Part shown: in pieces, positions 44,550-53,426 of the stretch
Layout: every line of letters starts with the position of its first letter
Numbering within the stretch: position 1 is the first letter of the stretch
Origin: Planctomycetota bacterium
GTDB lineage: Bacteria > Planctomycetota > UBA1135 > GCA-002748355
Assembly: GCA_002748355.1 (NCBI GenBank)
Contig: PDSF01000049.1
Location: 1-64,000, forward strand
Direction: 5' to 3'
Length of the DNA: 64,000 bases
Made by a program: the position numbers and the translations under genes
Notes under the pieces: model-generated
What the model saw: the letters and a program-made list of their open reading frames with translations, nothing else
Databases searched by the model: none
Told to the model about the DNA's origin: nothing

Positions 44550-44720
44550 CCGGGGTTATTGGCTGCTCTGGCCGGCGTTTCGGGTACCCGTGATTGGCTT
44601 GGGCGCCCTGTACTTGGCTATAGCTCCCGTCGCCCCCGCCTTTCGGCGCAGATCGCTTCGGAACAAGACCAGTAGCGAGGGGGGGCCCCGATGGCGCAGA
44701 ATCGCGGCAAAAGGAGTGTC

Positions 44721-46097
44721 ATGAAGACGATCATCGAGCCATTTCGTATTCGTACCATCGAGCCGATCCAGATGACGACGCGGGAATACCGCGAGAAGGC
44801 ACTGCGAGAGGCGAACTACAACATGTTCACACTCAAGGCCCGTGACGTGTTGATCGACCTGCTCACCGACTCGGGCACGGGCGCGATGTCCACCAAGCAG
44901 TGGGCGGCGCTGATGTCGGGAGACGAGGCCTATGCCGGCAGCAGCTCGTACTTCGAACTCGAAGAGGTCGTGCAGGAGCTGACGGGCTTCAAGCACGTGA
45001 TTCCGGTGCACCAGGGACGGGCTGCTGAGAGAATCCTCTTTGGGCTCATGGGCGCGGAAGGCAAGACCATCCCTAACAACTCGCACTTCGACACCACGCG
45101 CGCGAATATCGAGTTCACCGGCACCAATGCGGTGGACTTGCCCGCGGATGGCGCCTTGGAGCCGGGGCGTGAGATCCCCTTCAAGGGCAACATGAACTTG
45201 GAAGCCCTGCGGGAGCTGCTGGAGAAGACCCCGCGTGAGCAGATTCCGATCGGCCTGCTGACGATTACCAACAACACCCTGGGTGGGCAGCCGGTTTCGA
45301 TGGCCAATATCAAGGCCACCGGCGAGTTGTACCGCGAGTTCGGTATCCCCTTCTTCCTCGACTCGGCGCGCTTTGCCGAGAACGCGTACTTCATCAAGAC
45401 GCGGGAAGAGGGCTACGCCGACAAGGACCTGCGTGAGATTGCCCGCGAGATGTTCAGCCATGCTGATGGCTGCTGGGTCTCGGCCAAGAAGGACGGGCTG
45501 GTCAATATCGGCGGCCTCTTGGTGATGAACGATGACGACTTGGCGACGCAAGCGCGCAATATGCTCATCCTGACCGAGGGCTTCCCGACCTACGGCGGCC
45601 TTTCCGGGCGTGACATGGCGGCGCTGGCTCAGGGCCTTCGCGAAGTCACCGACATGGATTATCTGACCTACCGGCATGCGAGCGCCTGCTATCTCGCCGA
45701 TCACCTTCAGGAGCTCGGGGTCCCCTCGGTGCGGCCTGCTGGCATCCATGCGGTCTACCTTGATGCCAAGGCCTTCCTGCCGCAGATCCCGGCCCACGAA
45801 CTCCCGGGCCAGAGGCTCTGTTGCGAACTCTACGAAGAGGGCGGTATCCGCCCGGTCGAGATCGGAACTCTGATGTTCGGCAAGACCGATCCCGCCACCG
45901 GAAAGACCAGCACTTCCTCGCTGGAACTCGTGCGCATGACCTTCCCCAGGCGCGTCTACACCCAGAGCCACTTCGACTGGATCATCGAGTGCTTCCGCGA
46001 GATCGTGAAGCGCAAGGACAGCTTGAAGGGCTTCAAGATCACCGAGGAAGCTCCCTTCCTGCGCGCCTTCACGGCCAAGATGCAGCCGATCGAGTAG
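44721..46097 (+). CDS. tnaA: Tryptophanase (beta-eliminating PLP lyase)
   Basis: The 458-residue protein belongs to the tryptophanase/tyrosine phenol-lyase family: DLLTDSGTGAMS, MSGDEAYAGS, PVHQGRAAE, LDSARFAENAYFI, VSAKKDGLVNIGG (PLP Lys) and GFPTYGGLSGRD. The two enzymes differ where TPL has Arg in SMERG and tryptophanase has Ile in VEIGS. This protein reads PVEIGT, so tryptophanase is favoured, although several other blocks look TPL-like. It would convert L-tryptophan to indole, pyruvate and ammonia. ATG 44721 is chosen for AAAGGAG at 6 bases; an upstream ATG at 44691 lacks one. No tnaC leader or tnaB permease is nearby. Confidence 0.87.
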   Translation: MKTIIEPFRIRTIEPIQMTTREYREKALREANYNMFTLKARDVLIDLLTDSGTGAMSTKQWAALMSGDEAYAGSSSYFELEEVVQELTGFKHVIPVHQGRAAERILFGLMGAEGKTIPNNSHFDTTRANIEFTGTNAVDLPADGALEPGREIPFKGNMNLEALRELLEKTPREQIPIGLLTITNNTLGGQPVSMANIKATGELYREFGIPFFLDSARFAENAYFIKTREEGYADKDLREIAREMFSHADGCWVSAKKDGLVNIGGLLVMNDDDLATQARNMLILTEGFPTYGGLSGRDMAALAQGLREVTDMDYLTYRHASACYLADHLQELGVPSVRPAGIHAVYLDAKAFLPQIPAHELPGQRLCCELYEEGGIRPVEIGTLMFGKTDPATGKTSTSSLELVRMTFPRRVYTQSHFDWIIECFREIVKRKDSLKGFKITEEAPFLRAFTAKMQPIE

Positions 46098-46407
46098 TCG
46101 GCGATAGGGGGCAAGATCCCTGACCTTGGCTTCGGGCCCAAGCTAGCGCGCCAGGAGGCCGCTGCTTTGGGCCCCCGTTGGTAGATGCTGCCTGGCGCAG
46201 TCACCAAAGCCTGGGGCTTCGGCAGCCTCTGCAGCCTTGGTCGTTCTCAGTAGGAAAGCGGGGCCCAGGCGCTTATGCGTCTGGGCCCCGCCTGTGTTGG
46301 TCGGTGAATCCTGGCTCGCAGCTCAGTTGTCGCAGGCCAGGTTCAACGCCCTGCTAGGGATCGGAAGCGGTCGGCATGGGCCGGGTGCTAGGGACTGGAG
46401 GCCGGGC
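46098..46407. other. Intergenic region between convergent tnaA and groEL
   Basis: The only structure recognised is the strong stem-loop at 46258-46292. The rest shows no coding or RNA signal. The genes converge here, so no promoter is expected. Confidence 0.5.
46258..46292 (-). terminator. Rho-independent-type terminator for groEL
   Basis: The arms GCGGGGCCCAGGCG and CGTCTGGGCCCCGC pair over 14 bp with one G-T pair, around the loop CTTATG. Read on the minus strand, the stem is followed by TTTCC, 116 bp past the groEL stop. It could also act on tnaA from the other side. Confidence 0.7.
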
Positions 46408-48075
46408 CTAGAAGCCCATGCCACCCATACCGCCCATTCCACCCATACCGCCCATGCCACCCATGTCGCCACCGCCGGCCGGCATCGGAGGAGCCTTGAC
46501 CGGCACTTCCATGACGAGGGCGTCGGTGGTGAGGAGCAGGCTGGAGACGGACACGGCGTTCTGTAGAGCCGTGCGGGTCACCTTGGCCGGATCGATGACG
46601 CCGGCCTTGACCAGGTCGACCATTTCGCCGGTGTTGGCGTTGTAGCCCTTGCTCAGGCCCTCGGTCTCCTTGACCTTCTGGACGATCACGTTGCCGTCGA
46701 CGCCGGCGTTCTGGGCGATCGTGCGCAGCGGCGCCTCGACGGCGCGGACGATGATGTCCCGGCCGAGGCCTTCGTCACCGCTCAGCTCCAGCGCCTTCAT
46801 GACGCTCTGGCTACGCAGCAGGGTCGTGCCGCCGCCGGGAAGGACGCCTTCCTCGACCGCCGCGCGCGTGGCATGCAGAGCATCCTCGACGCGGGCCTTC
46901 TTCTCCTTCATCTCGGACTCGGTCGCCGCGCCGACGTGGATCTGGGCGACGCCGCCGGAGAGCTTGGCCAGACGTTCCTGGAGCTTTTCGCGATCGTAGT
47001 CCGACTTGGTGTTGTCGATCTCGGCCTTGATCGTGGCGATGCGCGCCTGGATGTCCTTGTTCTTGCCTTCGCCCTCGATGATGGTCGTGTTGTCCTTGGT
47101 GACGATGACCTTCTTGGCCTGGCCGAGGTCGCTGAGCTGCAAGCCCTCGAGCTTGATGCCGAGTTCTTCGAAGATCGCAGTGCCGCCGGTCAGGACGCCC
47201 AGGTCTTCGAGCATGGCCTTGCGGCGATCGCCAAAGCCGGGGGCCTTGATGGCGCAGGCGTTGAAGGTTCCGCGGAGCTTATTGACGACGAGGGTCGCGA
47301 GTGCCTCACCCTCGATGTCCTCGGCGACGATGAGCAGCGGGCGGCTGCTCTTGGCGACGGACTCGAGCAGGGGCAGCATGTCCTTGATCGTCGAGAGCTT
47401 CTTCTCATGGATTAGGACGTAGGGGTGCTCGAGCACTGCTTCCATGCGCTCGGCGTTGGTCGTGAAGTGCGGGCTCAGGTAGCCCTTGTCGAACTGCATG
47501 CCTTCGACCCACTCGACGGCGGTGTCGAGGGACTTGCCTTCCTCGACCGTGATGACGCCGTCCTTACCGACCTTCTCGAAGGCCTCGGCGATCATGCCGC
47601 CGATCTCTTCGTCGTTGTTCGAGGCGATGGTCGCGACCTGAGCGATCTCGGACTTGTCCTTGATCGGCTTGGCCTGCTTGTGGATCTGCTCGACCACTGC
47701 TTCGACGGCCTTCTCCATGCCGCGCTTCAGGGCGATGGGGTTGGCGCCGGCGGTGACGTTGCGCAGGCCTTCCTCGTAGATGGACTCGGCGAGGACGGTC
47801 GCGGTCGTGGTGCCGTCGCCGGCGACGTTGGAGGTCTTGGTCGAGACTTCCTTCACCAGCTGGGCGCCCATGTTCTCATACTTGTCCTCAAGCTCGATCT
47901 CCTTGGCGACGGTCACACCGTCCTTGGTGACGGTGGGGGAGCCGAAGGACTTCTCGATGACGACGTTGCGGCCACGGGGGCCGAGCGTGACCTTGACGGC
48001 GCGGGCTAGCTTGCGGATGCCTTCGCGAATGCGCTCACGTGCTTCCTGGTCGTACGCGATCTTCTTGACTGCCAT
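46408..48075 (-). CDS. groEL: Chaperonin GroEL (Hsp60)
   Basis: The 555-residue protein is a typical Gro[20 protein letters not shown], the ATP-binding [42 protein letters not shown], and a C-terminal GGM repeat tail. The 14-mer folds proteins inside its cavity with GroES. It starts 46 bp after groES on the same strand, as in most groESL operons, and is followed by a strong terminator. No CIRCE element (TTAGCACTC-N9-GAGTGCTAA) is present before groES or groEL, so HrcA control is not indicated. Confidence 0.98.
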   Translation of the reverse strand: MAVKKIAYDQEARERIREGIRKLARAVKVTLGPRGRNVVIEKSFGSPTVTKDGVTVAKEIELEDKYENMGAQLVKEVSTKTSNVAGDGTTTATVLAESIYEEGLRNVTAGANPIALKRGMEKAVEAVVEQIHKQAKPIKDKSEIAQVATIASNNDEEIGGMIAEAFEKVGKDGVITVEEGKSLDTAVEWVEGMQFDKGYLSPHFTTNAERMEAVLEHPYVLIHEKKLSTIKDMLPLLESVAKSSRPLLIVAEDIEGEALATLVVNKLRGTFNACAIKAPGFGDRRKAMLEDLGVLTGGTAIFEELGIKLEGLQLSDLGQAKKVIVTKDNTTIIEGEGKNKDIQARIATIKAEIDNTKSDYDREKLQERLAKLSGGVAQIHVGAATESEMKEKKARVEDALHATRAAVEEGVLPGGGTTLLRSQSVMKALELSGDEGLGRDIIVRAVEAPLRTIAQNAGVDGNVIVQKVKETEGLSKGYNANTGEMVDLVKAGVIDPAKVTRTALQNAVSVSSLLLTTDALVMEVPVKAPPMPAGGGDMGGMGGMGGMGGMGGMGF

Positions 48076-48121
48076 AATTCTCTCTCTGCTTGTTATGTCG
48101 TTCGTGCGATCAGGGGGTTCG

Positions 48122-48427
48122 TCAGTCGACGATCGCGAGGATCTCGTCTTCGGTAAGGATCAAGTAGTCCTCGCCCTCGAACTTGACCTCGGTGCCTGCG
48201 TAGCTGCTGAAGATGACGCGGTCGTTCTTCTTGACCGAGAACTCAGCGCGCTCACCGCTGTCGAGGAGACGGCCCTTGCCGACGGCAATGACCTTGCCCT
48301 CCTTGGGCTTCTCTTTCGCGCTGTCGGGGAGGACGATGCCGCCCTTGGTCACTTCCTCCGCCTCTAGGCGCTGGACGAGGATGCGGTCGCCGAGGGGAAC
48401 GATCGTCGGGGTTTTGGTCTTGGCCAT
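48122..48427 (-). CDS. groES: Co-chaperonin GroES (Hsp10)
   Basis: The 101-residue protein matches GroES throughout: [32 protein letters not shown], the barrel strand [24 protein letters not shown] and DEILAIVD at the end. The mobile loop is intact. GGAGACAAGTA precedes the ATG, giving a good ribosome binding site. The response regulator gene ends 75 bp upstream on the same strand, so groES either has a promoter inside that gap or is read through from the regulator. Confidence 0.98.
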   Translation of the reverse strand: MAKTKTPTIVPLGDRILVQRLEAEEVTKGGIVLPDSAKEKPKEGKVIAVGKGRLLDSGERAEFSVKKNDRVIFSSYAGTEVKFEGEDYLILTEDEILAIVD

Positions 48428-48502
48428 TACTTGTCTCCTACAAAGCCACGTTTTCTGGGATGAATGAGGGTCGTTGGGCGCGCCGAGGCGGCCCGGAAGG
48501 TC

Positions 48503-49147
48503 TTAGTTCCAGTGCCCGGGTGCTGGTCTCTCGCGACGCGCGCGGGGGCCAATGGAGGGCTCGAGCTGGATGTCGAGGATGGGGAGCAGATTGATGGGGA
48601 GATAGAAGCGCAGGGGCTGCGGCAGCATGTCGCCGTCGTGCGGCAGCGGGCCGACGAGGCTCAGGCTGACCTCGGCGCTACCGTCGCCTCTGCGAACGGC
48701 GCTCCACGCCAGCCCTTCGATCTGCATGTCCGGGATGGAGCGGTAGAGCTCCCAGAGGGAGCCGAGGATCTGGTCGACGGAGAAGGGCTTCTCCAGGAAG
48801 CGGAAAGCTCCGAGGCCCAGCGCGTCGCATTGTTCTTCGGGGCTCGCCTCTGCGGAGACCAAGATGCAGGGCAGGGCGTTTGGGAGCTGCTCGGGGATCC
48901 CGCGCTCTTCGGAGCTATTGCGCTGCAGCAGTTCGCGGCGCCAGACTTCGAGCACCTGAATGCCGGTCATGCGCGGCATGTGCAGGTCCAGGATCGAGAG
49001 TTCGGGGTGCTGCGTCCGCATCAGTTCCAGGGCTTCTGCTCCGTCGCCAGCCTCCAGGACTTGAAAGCCCAGGCGCGCGAGGATCTCGCCCAGCGTTTCA
49101 CGCAGGGCGTCGTCGTCGTCGGCAATGAGGATGCGGCGCTGGCTCAT
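48503..49147 (-). CDS. Response regulator with CheY-like receiver and unassigned C-terminal region
   Basis: The receiver domain (about residues 5-130) has the acidic pocket DDDDALRE, the phospho-acceptor Asp in LSILDLHMPRMTG, the conserved SAE switch (VSAEAS) and Lys in FLEKPFS. The last 80 residues (LAWSAVRRGDG; PINLLPILDIQLEP) match no output domain I know and have no helix-turn-helix. ATG 49147 is taken over a frame to 49186 because the receiver starts at once. It precedes groES-groEL on the same strand. The partner kinase is unknown; the PAS kinase at 39600 is 7 kb away. Confidence 0.85.
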   Translation of the reverse strand: MSQRRILIADDDDALRETLGEILARLGFQVLEAGDGAEALELMRTQHPELSILDLHMPRMTGIQVLEVWRRELLQRNSSEERGIPEQLPNALPCILVSAEASPEEQCDALGLGAFRFLEKPFSVDQILGSLWELYRSIPDMQIEGLAWSAVRRGDGSAEVSLSLVGPLPHDGDMLPQPLRFYLPINLLPILDIQLEPSIGPRARRERPAPGHWN

Positions 49148-49547
49148 GGCAGGTACTGGAACTCGTGGAGCGCGCGCGTCTAGCAAGGGGCGTGCCGTAC
49201 TCGGCAGGAGGATACAAGGTCTTGGGGCATAGGCCCTTCAGTGCTGGAGCCCAGCCGGAGTGCTCGCCGCCTTGCCAAACTGTCCGCCTCTCTGAGAGGC
49301 TGGGCTGCCATGCTGTCAGCGCAGCCTCGGGCGCTTGGGCTGAGAGATCCTAGGGCAGGGCCTTGTCCGCAGGGGCGAAGGCGGGGCTGCAGGCAGGATC
49401 TGTGCCAGCGATCGCAGCTAGCCCGGCCAACTGGCTTTGGGCTGGCGCCCGCGGGCAAGGGCGAGAACGGGGTCGCGATAGGAGCTATCGCGGCCCATGG
49501 TAGCGGCGAGTGATCGCAGCGAAGCCAGGCTGGAAAGAGGAAGAGAG
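49148..49547. other. Divergent intergenic region between the response regulator and SDR
   Basis: It must hold the promoters of both divergent genes. A 19-bp palindrome lies at 49474-49492, 55 bp before the SDR start. No gene or RNA was recognised. A purine-rich ribosome binding site (GAGGAAGAGAG) sits just before ATG 49548. Confidence 0.5.
49474..49492. promoter_or_regulatory. Candidate operator, 8-3-8 palindrome upstream of the SDR gene
   Basis: CGCGATAG-GAG-CTATCGCG is a perfect dyad in the divergent gap. Its size and place, 55 bp before the SDR start, suit a dimeric TetR- or GntR-type repressor. No regulator gene is adjacent. Confidence 0.45.
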
Positions 49548-50327
49548 ATGAGCGACGGACTGCAGAAACAATTCATTCTCGTCAGCGGTGGTGGCAGCGG
49601 CATCGGCCGCGGCATCGCGCTGCGTCTCGCGGCGGAAGGCGCCAGCGTGACGATACTCGGGCGCCGCCAGCAAACCCTTGCCGAGACGGCCGAACTCTCG
49701 GCGGCAGCCGGCCACCCGCTTGAGTATCGGGTGCTCGACATCACCGATGCCGCTGCCGTCGACACGGCGCTTGCCGAGCTTGCGGAGGCCCATGGCGGGC
49801 GCATCGATGCCGTTGTCAACAATGCCGGGCTCGGCGGCCCGAACGCTTGCTCGACAGAGGGAGAGGATCGCTGGTCCGAGCTGCTTGCGGTCAACCTCGA
49901 TGGGAGCTTCTTTTTGACCCGTGCGGCGCTGCGCGCGATGCCCGAAGGCGGCCGCGTGGTCAACATGAGTTCGGTGCTCGGCAAGTTCGGTGTGCCCGGC
50001 TACACCGGCTACTGCACCGCCAAGCACGGGATCATCGGCTTCACCAAGGCCCTGGCTCTGGAGCTGGCCCCGCGAAACATCACCGTCAACGCCATCTGCC
50101 CGGGTTGGGTAGAGACCGAGATGGCGCGGGCAGGCATGGAGAGGTTGGCCGAGGATGTAGGCGTCAGCTACGAGGAGGCTCGCGCCACGGCGCTGGCGCA
50201 GGTGCCCCTCGGGAGGATACTCCAGCCCGACGAGATTGCCGGGCTTGTGCTTTGGCTGCTGTCGAGTGAGTCCTCCGGGATGACCGGGCAGGCGATCAAC
50301 TTTTCGGGAGGTTCGGCGATGTGGTGA
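49548..50327 (+). CDS. Short-chain dehydrogenase/reductase (SDR), FabG-like
   Basis: The 259-residue protein is a classical NAD(P)-dependent SDR: cofactor loop SGGGSGIGRG, NNAG motif (VVNNAGLGG), catalytic Ser in MSSVLG, YxxxK in YCTAKHG and the PG motif (AICPGWVETEM). An Arg pair after strand 2 (LGRRQQ) suggests NADPH use. The substrate, possibly a 3-hydroxyacyl or sugar compound, cannot be set by sequence. ATG 49548 is chosen for the GAGGAAGAGAG upstream; the frame extends to 49497 without support. Confidence 0.9.
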   Translation: MSDGLQKQFILVSGGGSGIGRGIALRLAAEGASVTILGRRQQTLAETAELSAAAGHPLEYRVLDITDAAAVDTALAELAEAHGGRIDAVVNNAGLGGPNACSTEGEDRWSELLAVNLDGSFFLTRAALRAMPEGGRVVNMSSVLGKFGVPGYTGYCTAKHGIIGFTKALALELAPRNITVNAICPGWVETEMARAGMERLAEDVGVSYEEARATALAQVPLGRILQPDEIAGLVLWLLSSESSGMTGQAINFSGGSAMW

Positions 50328-50520
50328 GCTGAGGGGGGATCCCAGACTCTGCTTGCCGTAGCGCCCGAAGGGCTCCAGCTTGCGCCGTGACTCGTCCGAA
50401 ACGTGGTCAGGGCGGCCCGCGCCGGCCTTTTTCAACAGCCTGCCAGGCCAGGTCGATGTCCCCGATTCACAGCGAAACGACCCTTACCGAGATCGCTCCG
50501 GGCCCAGAGAGGGTAGCCGT

Positions 50521-51297
50521 ATGCTAGAGATGACGGCAGCGCGATGGCCGCGGGGATGGCGGCGAAAAACTGGCCAGGTCTTTTTGGCCCTTCACCTCGC
50601 TTTGCTCGCTGCCTGTGGCAGCACTGCGCCGCCGCCGCGAGTTCAGGCGCCGGCAGATTTCTCGCTCTTCCTCGGGCTGGGGCGGGAGGACGGGACCGCC
50701 AGCCGTTGCGAGCTGTGGCTGGAGCCCAAGCCTGGCGGCGAGCGCCTTTGGAGCCTGCGCTTGCGCCGGGCCGCGCCGGGCAAGCTGCCCTTGCTCTTCG
50801 ATCGTGTTGCCCTGCGAGAGTTGCCAGGGCACCGGGTCGATCGGCTGTACCGGGACCTGATTCGAGCCCATGCCTTTGCCGTTCCGACCTGGCTGGAGAA
50901 CGCTCCGCTGGCAGAGGCCGCGCCCTTGACCCTGAGTATGCGCTCGCGCGGGGCGCGGCGGCACTGCTGCGCGATCGGGCGCATGGATGATCGCTTGCTG
51001 AGAGCCCTGCGCACGATCGATGGCTGGTCGCCGCTGCGCCTCGCTCCCTGGCCGGATTGGCTCGCCCCGTATTTCAGTGACAACGATCCGCGGGCTGAGC
51101 TGGTCGCCGATGCCGAGGCCGCTGTGCGGATGCATCGGGCCTGGCTTGCAGAGAAGCCGGACTTCACGCGTCTGCACCTCGACCTCTTTGCCTTGTTTGT
51201 GATGCTCGGCCGGGACGAATATGCCCGCTTCGAGCTTGAGCAGCTGCCGGCGGAGTTGCGGCAAAGCCTCGGAGATCGAGTCCTGCCTCGGCGATAG
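50521..51297 (+). CDS. Lipoprotein of unknown function
   Basis: The 258-residue product has a lipoprotein signal with charged N-terminus, hydrophobic core (VFLALHLALLA) and lipobox LLAAC at about residue 27, so Cys should be lipidated. The mature part is alpha/beta with many Arg and Leu (HRVDRLYRDLIRAHAF; RTIDGWSPLRLAPWP) and matches no family I recognise. ATG 50521 has GAGAGGGT upstream; the frame extends to 50380 but that stretch is not a signal peptide. It may be transcribed with the SDR gene. Confidence 0.65.
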   Translation: MLEMTAARWPRGWRRKTGQVFLALHLALLAACGSTAPPPRVQAPADFSLFLGLGREDGTASRCELWLEPKPGGERLWSLRLRRAAPGKLPLLFDRVALRELPGHRVDRLYRDLIRAHAFAVPTWLENAPLAEAAPLTLSMRSRGARRHCCAIGRMDDRLLRALRTIDGWSPLRLAPWPDWLAPYFSDNDPRAELVADAEAAVRMHRAWLAEKPDFTRLHLDLFALFVMLGRDEYARFELEQLPAELRQSLGDRVLPRR

Positions 51298-51324
51298 CCC
51301 TGCTTGGCTGCCGGAGGTCTATCG

Positions 51325-51936
51325 CTAAGTCCAGGCGTGTAGGGCTGCGAGGGATAGGGTAGTCCAGGCCAGGCCGACGGCGGCTTCACGCATGCCGACG
51401 CGTCTGAGTCCGATCTTGGGCGAGATCTTGCCTCGTAGCATGCCGGTGCGGACATGGAAGCAGCGCCAAGCGAACATGGGAGCCAGGAGTGCGAGGAGGA
51501 GGAGGCTCGGCACCCGTGGGGCTCCGCCCGCGCGGGCACAAGCCGGAGCAGCAAGGGCGAGGAGCATGACGCCGCAGGCGAGAGTGCTGGGAGCGAAGAA
51601 GCCCTTGCGGCGGGCGAGCATGGCGGTCACCAGCAAGAGCAGGGTCGCCGGCACGGCATAGGCCAGGACCCGCGGCTCGATCGGCCTGCTGAACAGGAGC
51701 AGGGTGGATGCTAGGAGCAGGATGCCTGAGATCAGGAGTCGACGCTGCTTGTGCCTCTTGCGTGCGAGGGCTCCCGCAAGGATGAAGCCAGCGACCGCGA
51801 TGCCGCCGACAGCGAGCGAGGAGACGGGGTGGTGCGGCAGTGCCAGCACGAGCCCGGCGAGCACCGAAAGTCCGAGATAGACCCAGGCGCCGTGGGCGCG
51901 AAGCGGGTCTGGGACTCGGTGGAAGAGTTCGCTCAT
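51325..51936 (-). CDS. YwiC-like multi-pass membrane protein
   Basis: The 203-residue product has five or six hydrophobic segments. The start resembles the YwiC family: LRAHGAWVYLGLSVLAG, followed by a second helix and a basic loop (ARKRHKQRRLLISG) at residues 53-66. The function of this family is unknown. The ATG at 51936 gives the conserved start; codons up to 51972 are open but unconserved. It lies convergent to the lipoprotein gene, 27 bp apart. Confidence 0.55.
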   Translation of the reverse strand: MSELFHRVPDPLRAHGAWVYLGLSVLAGLVLALPHHPVSSLAVGGIAVAGFILAGALARKRHKQRRLLISGILLLASTLLLFSRPIEPRVLAYAVPATLLLLVTAMLARRKGFFAPSTLACGVMLLALAAPACARAGGAPRVPSLLLLALLAPMFAWRCFHVRTGMLRGKISPKIGLRRVGMREAAVGLAWTTLSLAALHAWT

Positions 51937-52024
51937 GGAGGGAGTTTCGACAAGGCCCAGGGCCATGGGCATTGGCTGCCGGCAGCTTTCCCCTAGGAAT
52001 CAGTGCGTACAGGATTGGCCCGGG

Positions 52025-53278
52025 TCAGCTCTGGCTCAGCTTCTGCTTGAGGTACTCTTCGAGCATGTGCCACTGTGCGTGAAGGTCGTCTTGGTCACAG
52101 GCATGTGGACGCTTGAAGAACGCGGCTAGGTGCAGCATCGGGCCGGTTTCTCCGTGGCGCAAGGCAAGCTCGCTGAGGCGCACCATGTCGATGACCAGTG
52201 GCGCCGCCAGCACCGCGTCCACGCCCTGCCAGGTGAACTGTAGGCTCATCTGGTGGTCGAGGAATCCGGCAAAGTGGACGAAGTCCCATGCCGTCTTGCG
52301 GTCACCCAGGGACGGCACGAAGTCGATCTCGACCTTGGTGTGCGGGGCGTAGCCGAGGATGCTCTCAAGCAGAGAATCCTTGGTTTGGACCTTGGAGGCC
52401 TTGTTCTCGTCCGAGTCGAGGATCCTCCCGTCGCGATCTCCGAGCATGTTGTAGCCCTGCCAGCTCATCACCTGCAGGTTGCGATACTTGAACATGGGGG
52501 CTAGGGCGCTCTTGACCAGGGTTTCGCCGGTCTTGCCGTCGCGGCCCATGTAGGGCAGGCCTTGGTTTTGGAACAGCTCACAGATCGCTGGGATCAGAGT
52601 CGCGTCGCTCGGAGTGAAGTGCAGGAAGGGGCAGGCTTCTTTCGCTGCCGCATAGGCGTAGAGGGTCGAGGGGCGGACTAGGCGCTTCTGATCCTTGTCG
52701 AGAGCCTTCTCGAAGAGGGCTAGCTTGCTGTGGGCGCGAGCACTGCGCAGTGGCGGCTCGGTCGAGGCGAGGTTGACGACGATCAGGGTGTCTAGCTTCT
52801 TGCGCTCTTTGAAGGAACGCAGGTCGGCACGCAGCGAGTCGGTGATCTCCCGGAGGCTGCGAGTATCCTCTTGATGTTCTTTGTCGGCGATGGCGCGGAT
52901 GGCTTTGCCGGCTTCGCGAGCGCTGCCGGTGCGGACTTCGGCGTCGAAGCCTGCGAAGTCGCGGCTCAGGGCCTTGATGAACTCCGGGGAGATCGAGCCG
53001 GAATCGCGGCGGATCTCGTCGGCGCAGTCCTTGGTCGAGCAGCTACGGATGTCGTGGCCGCCGAAGACGAGCTGGTCTACAGCGACCAGGTCCAGCGGCC
53101 CGAAAGGCGGGGTCTCGGTCAAGAGTCCTGCCGCACTGGTGAGGCCACGTGCGTAGGCCCGTGCTCCGGCGATCAGAGTCGTGGCCAGGCCGCCGCGGGC
53201 ACCGACGAGCCATACTCCGAGGCGGCGACGGGACTTGCGGGTCGGCTTCGAGCTCTTCCGGCGGGTTTTCTGAGGCAT
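52025..53278 (-). CDS. Myo-inositol-1-phosphate synthase-like protein
   Basis: The 417-residue protein has the N-terminal Rossmann motif LGVWLVGARGGLATT (NAD binding), LVFGGHDIR, TLIVVNLASTEPP, FTPSDATLIPAI, MGRDGKTGETLVKSALAP and SWQGYNMLGDRDG. This order is that of inositol-3-phosphate synthases, which turn glucose 6-phosphate into inositol 1-phosphate with bound NAD. A basic N-terminal tail (RRKSSKPTRKSRRR) precedes the domain. The product would feed phosphatidylinositol-type lipids or compatible solutes. ATG 53278 is used; the frame extends to 53335 but lacks conservation. No phosphatase gene is nearby. Confidence 0.85.
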   Translation of the reverse strand: MPQKTRRKSSKPTRKSRRRLGVWLVGARGGLATTLIAGARAYARGLTSAAGLLTETPPFGPLDLVAVDQLVFGGHDIRSCSTKDCADEIRRDSGSISPEFIKALSRDFAGFDAEVRTGSAREAGKAIRAIADKEHQEDTRSLREITDSLRADLRSFKERKKLDTLIVVNLASTEPPLRSARAHSKLALFEKALDKDQKRLVRPSTLYAYAAAKEACPFLHFTPSDATLIPAICELFQNQGLPYMGRDGKTGETLVKSALAPMFKYRNLQVMSWQGYNMLGDRDGRILDSDENKASKVQTKDSLLESILGYAPHTKVEIDFVPSLGDRKTAWDFVHFAGFLDHQMSLQFTWQGVDAVLAAPLVIDMVRLSELALRHGETGPMLHLAAFFKRPHACDQDDLHAQWHMLEEYLKQKLSQS

Positions 53279-53426
53279 GCAAGCGCTCCGGGACAGTTTC
53301 ACCAAAGGGGCTGTTTGGCGAATTGAGGCAAACACGGTAGCGCCGGGCCTGGCCCATTTCCGCTATGTGCCAGTGCGGATCTTGTGGGATCAAGCAGCGA
53401 CTCCTTCGCGTCGATAGCAAGGTGAG

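Noticed and set aside
48428..48502. CIRCE heat-shock operator before groES
   Set aside because: No TTAGCACTC/GAGTGCTAA dyad is present in the gap.
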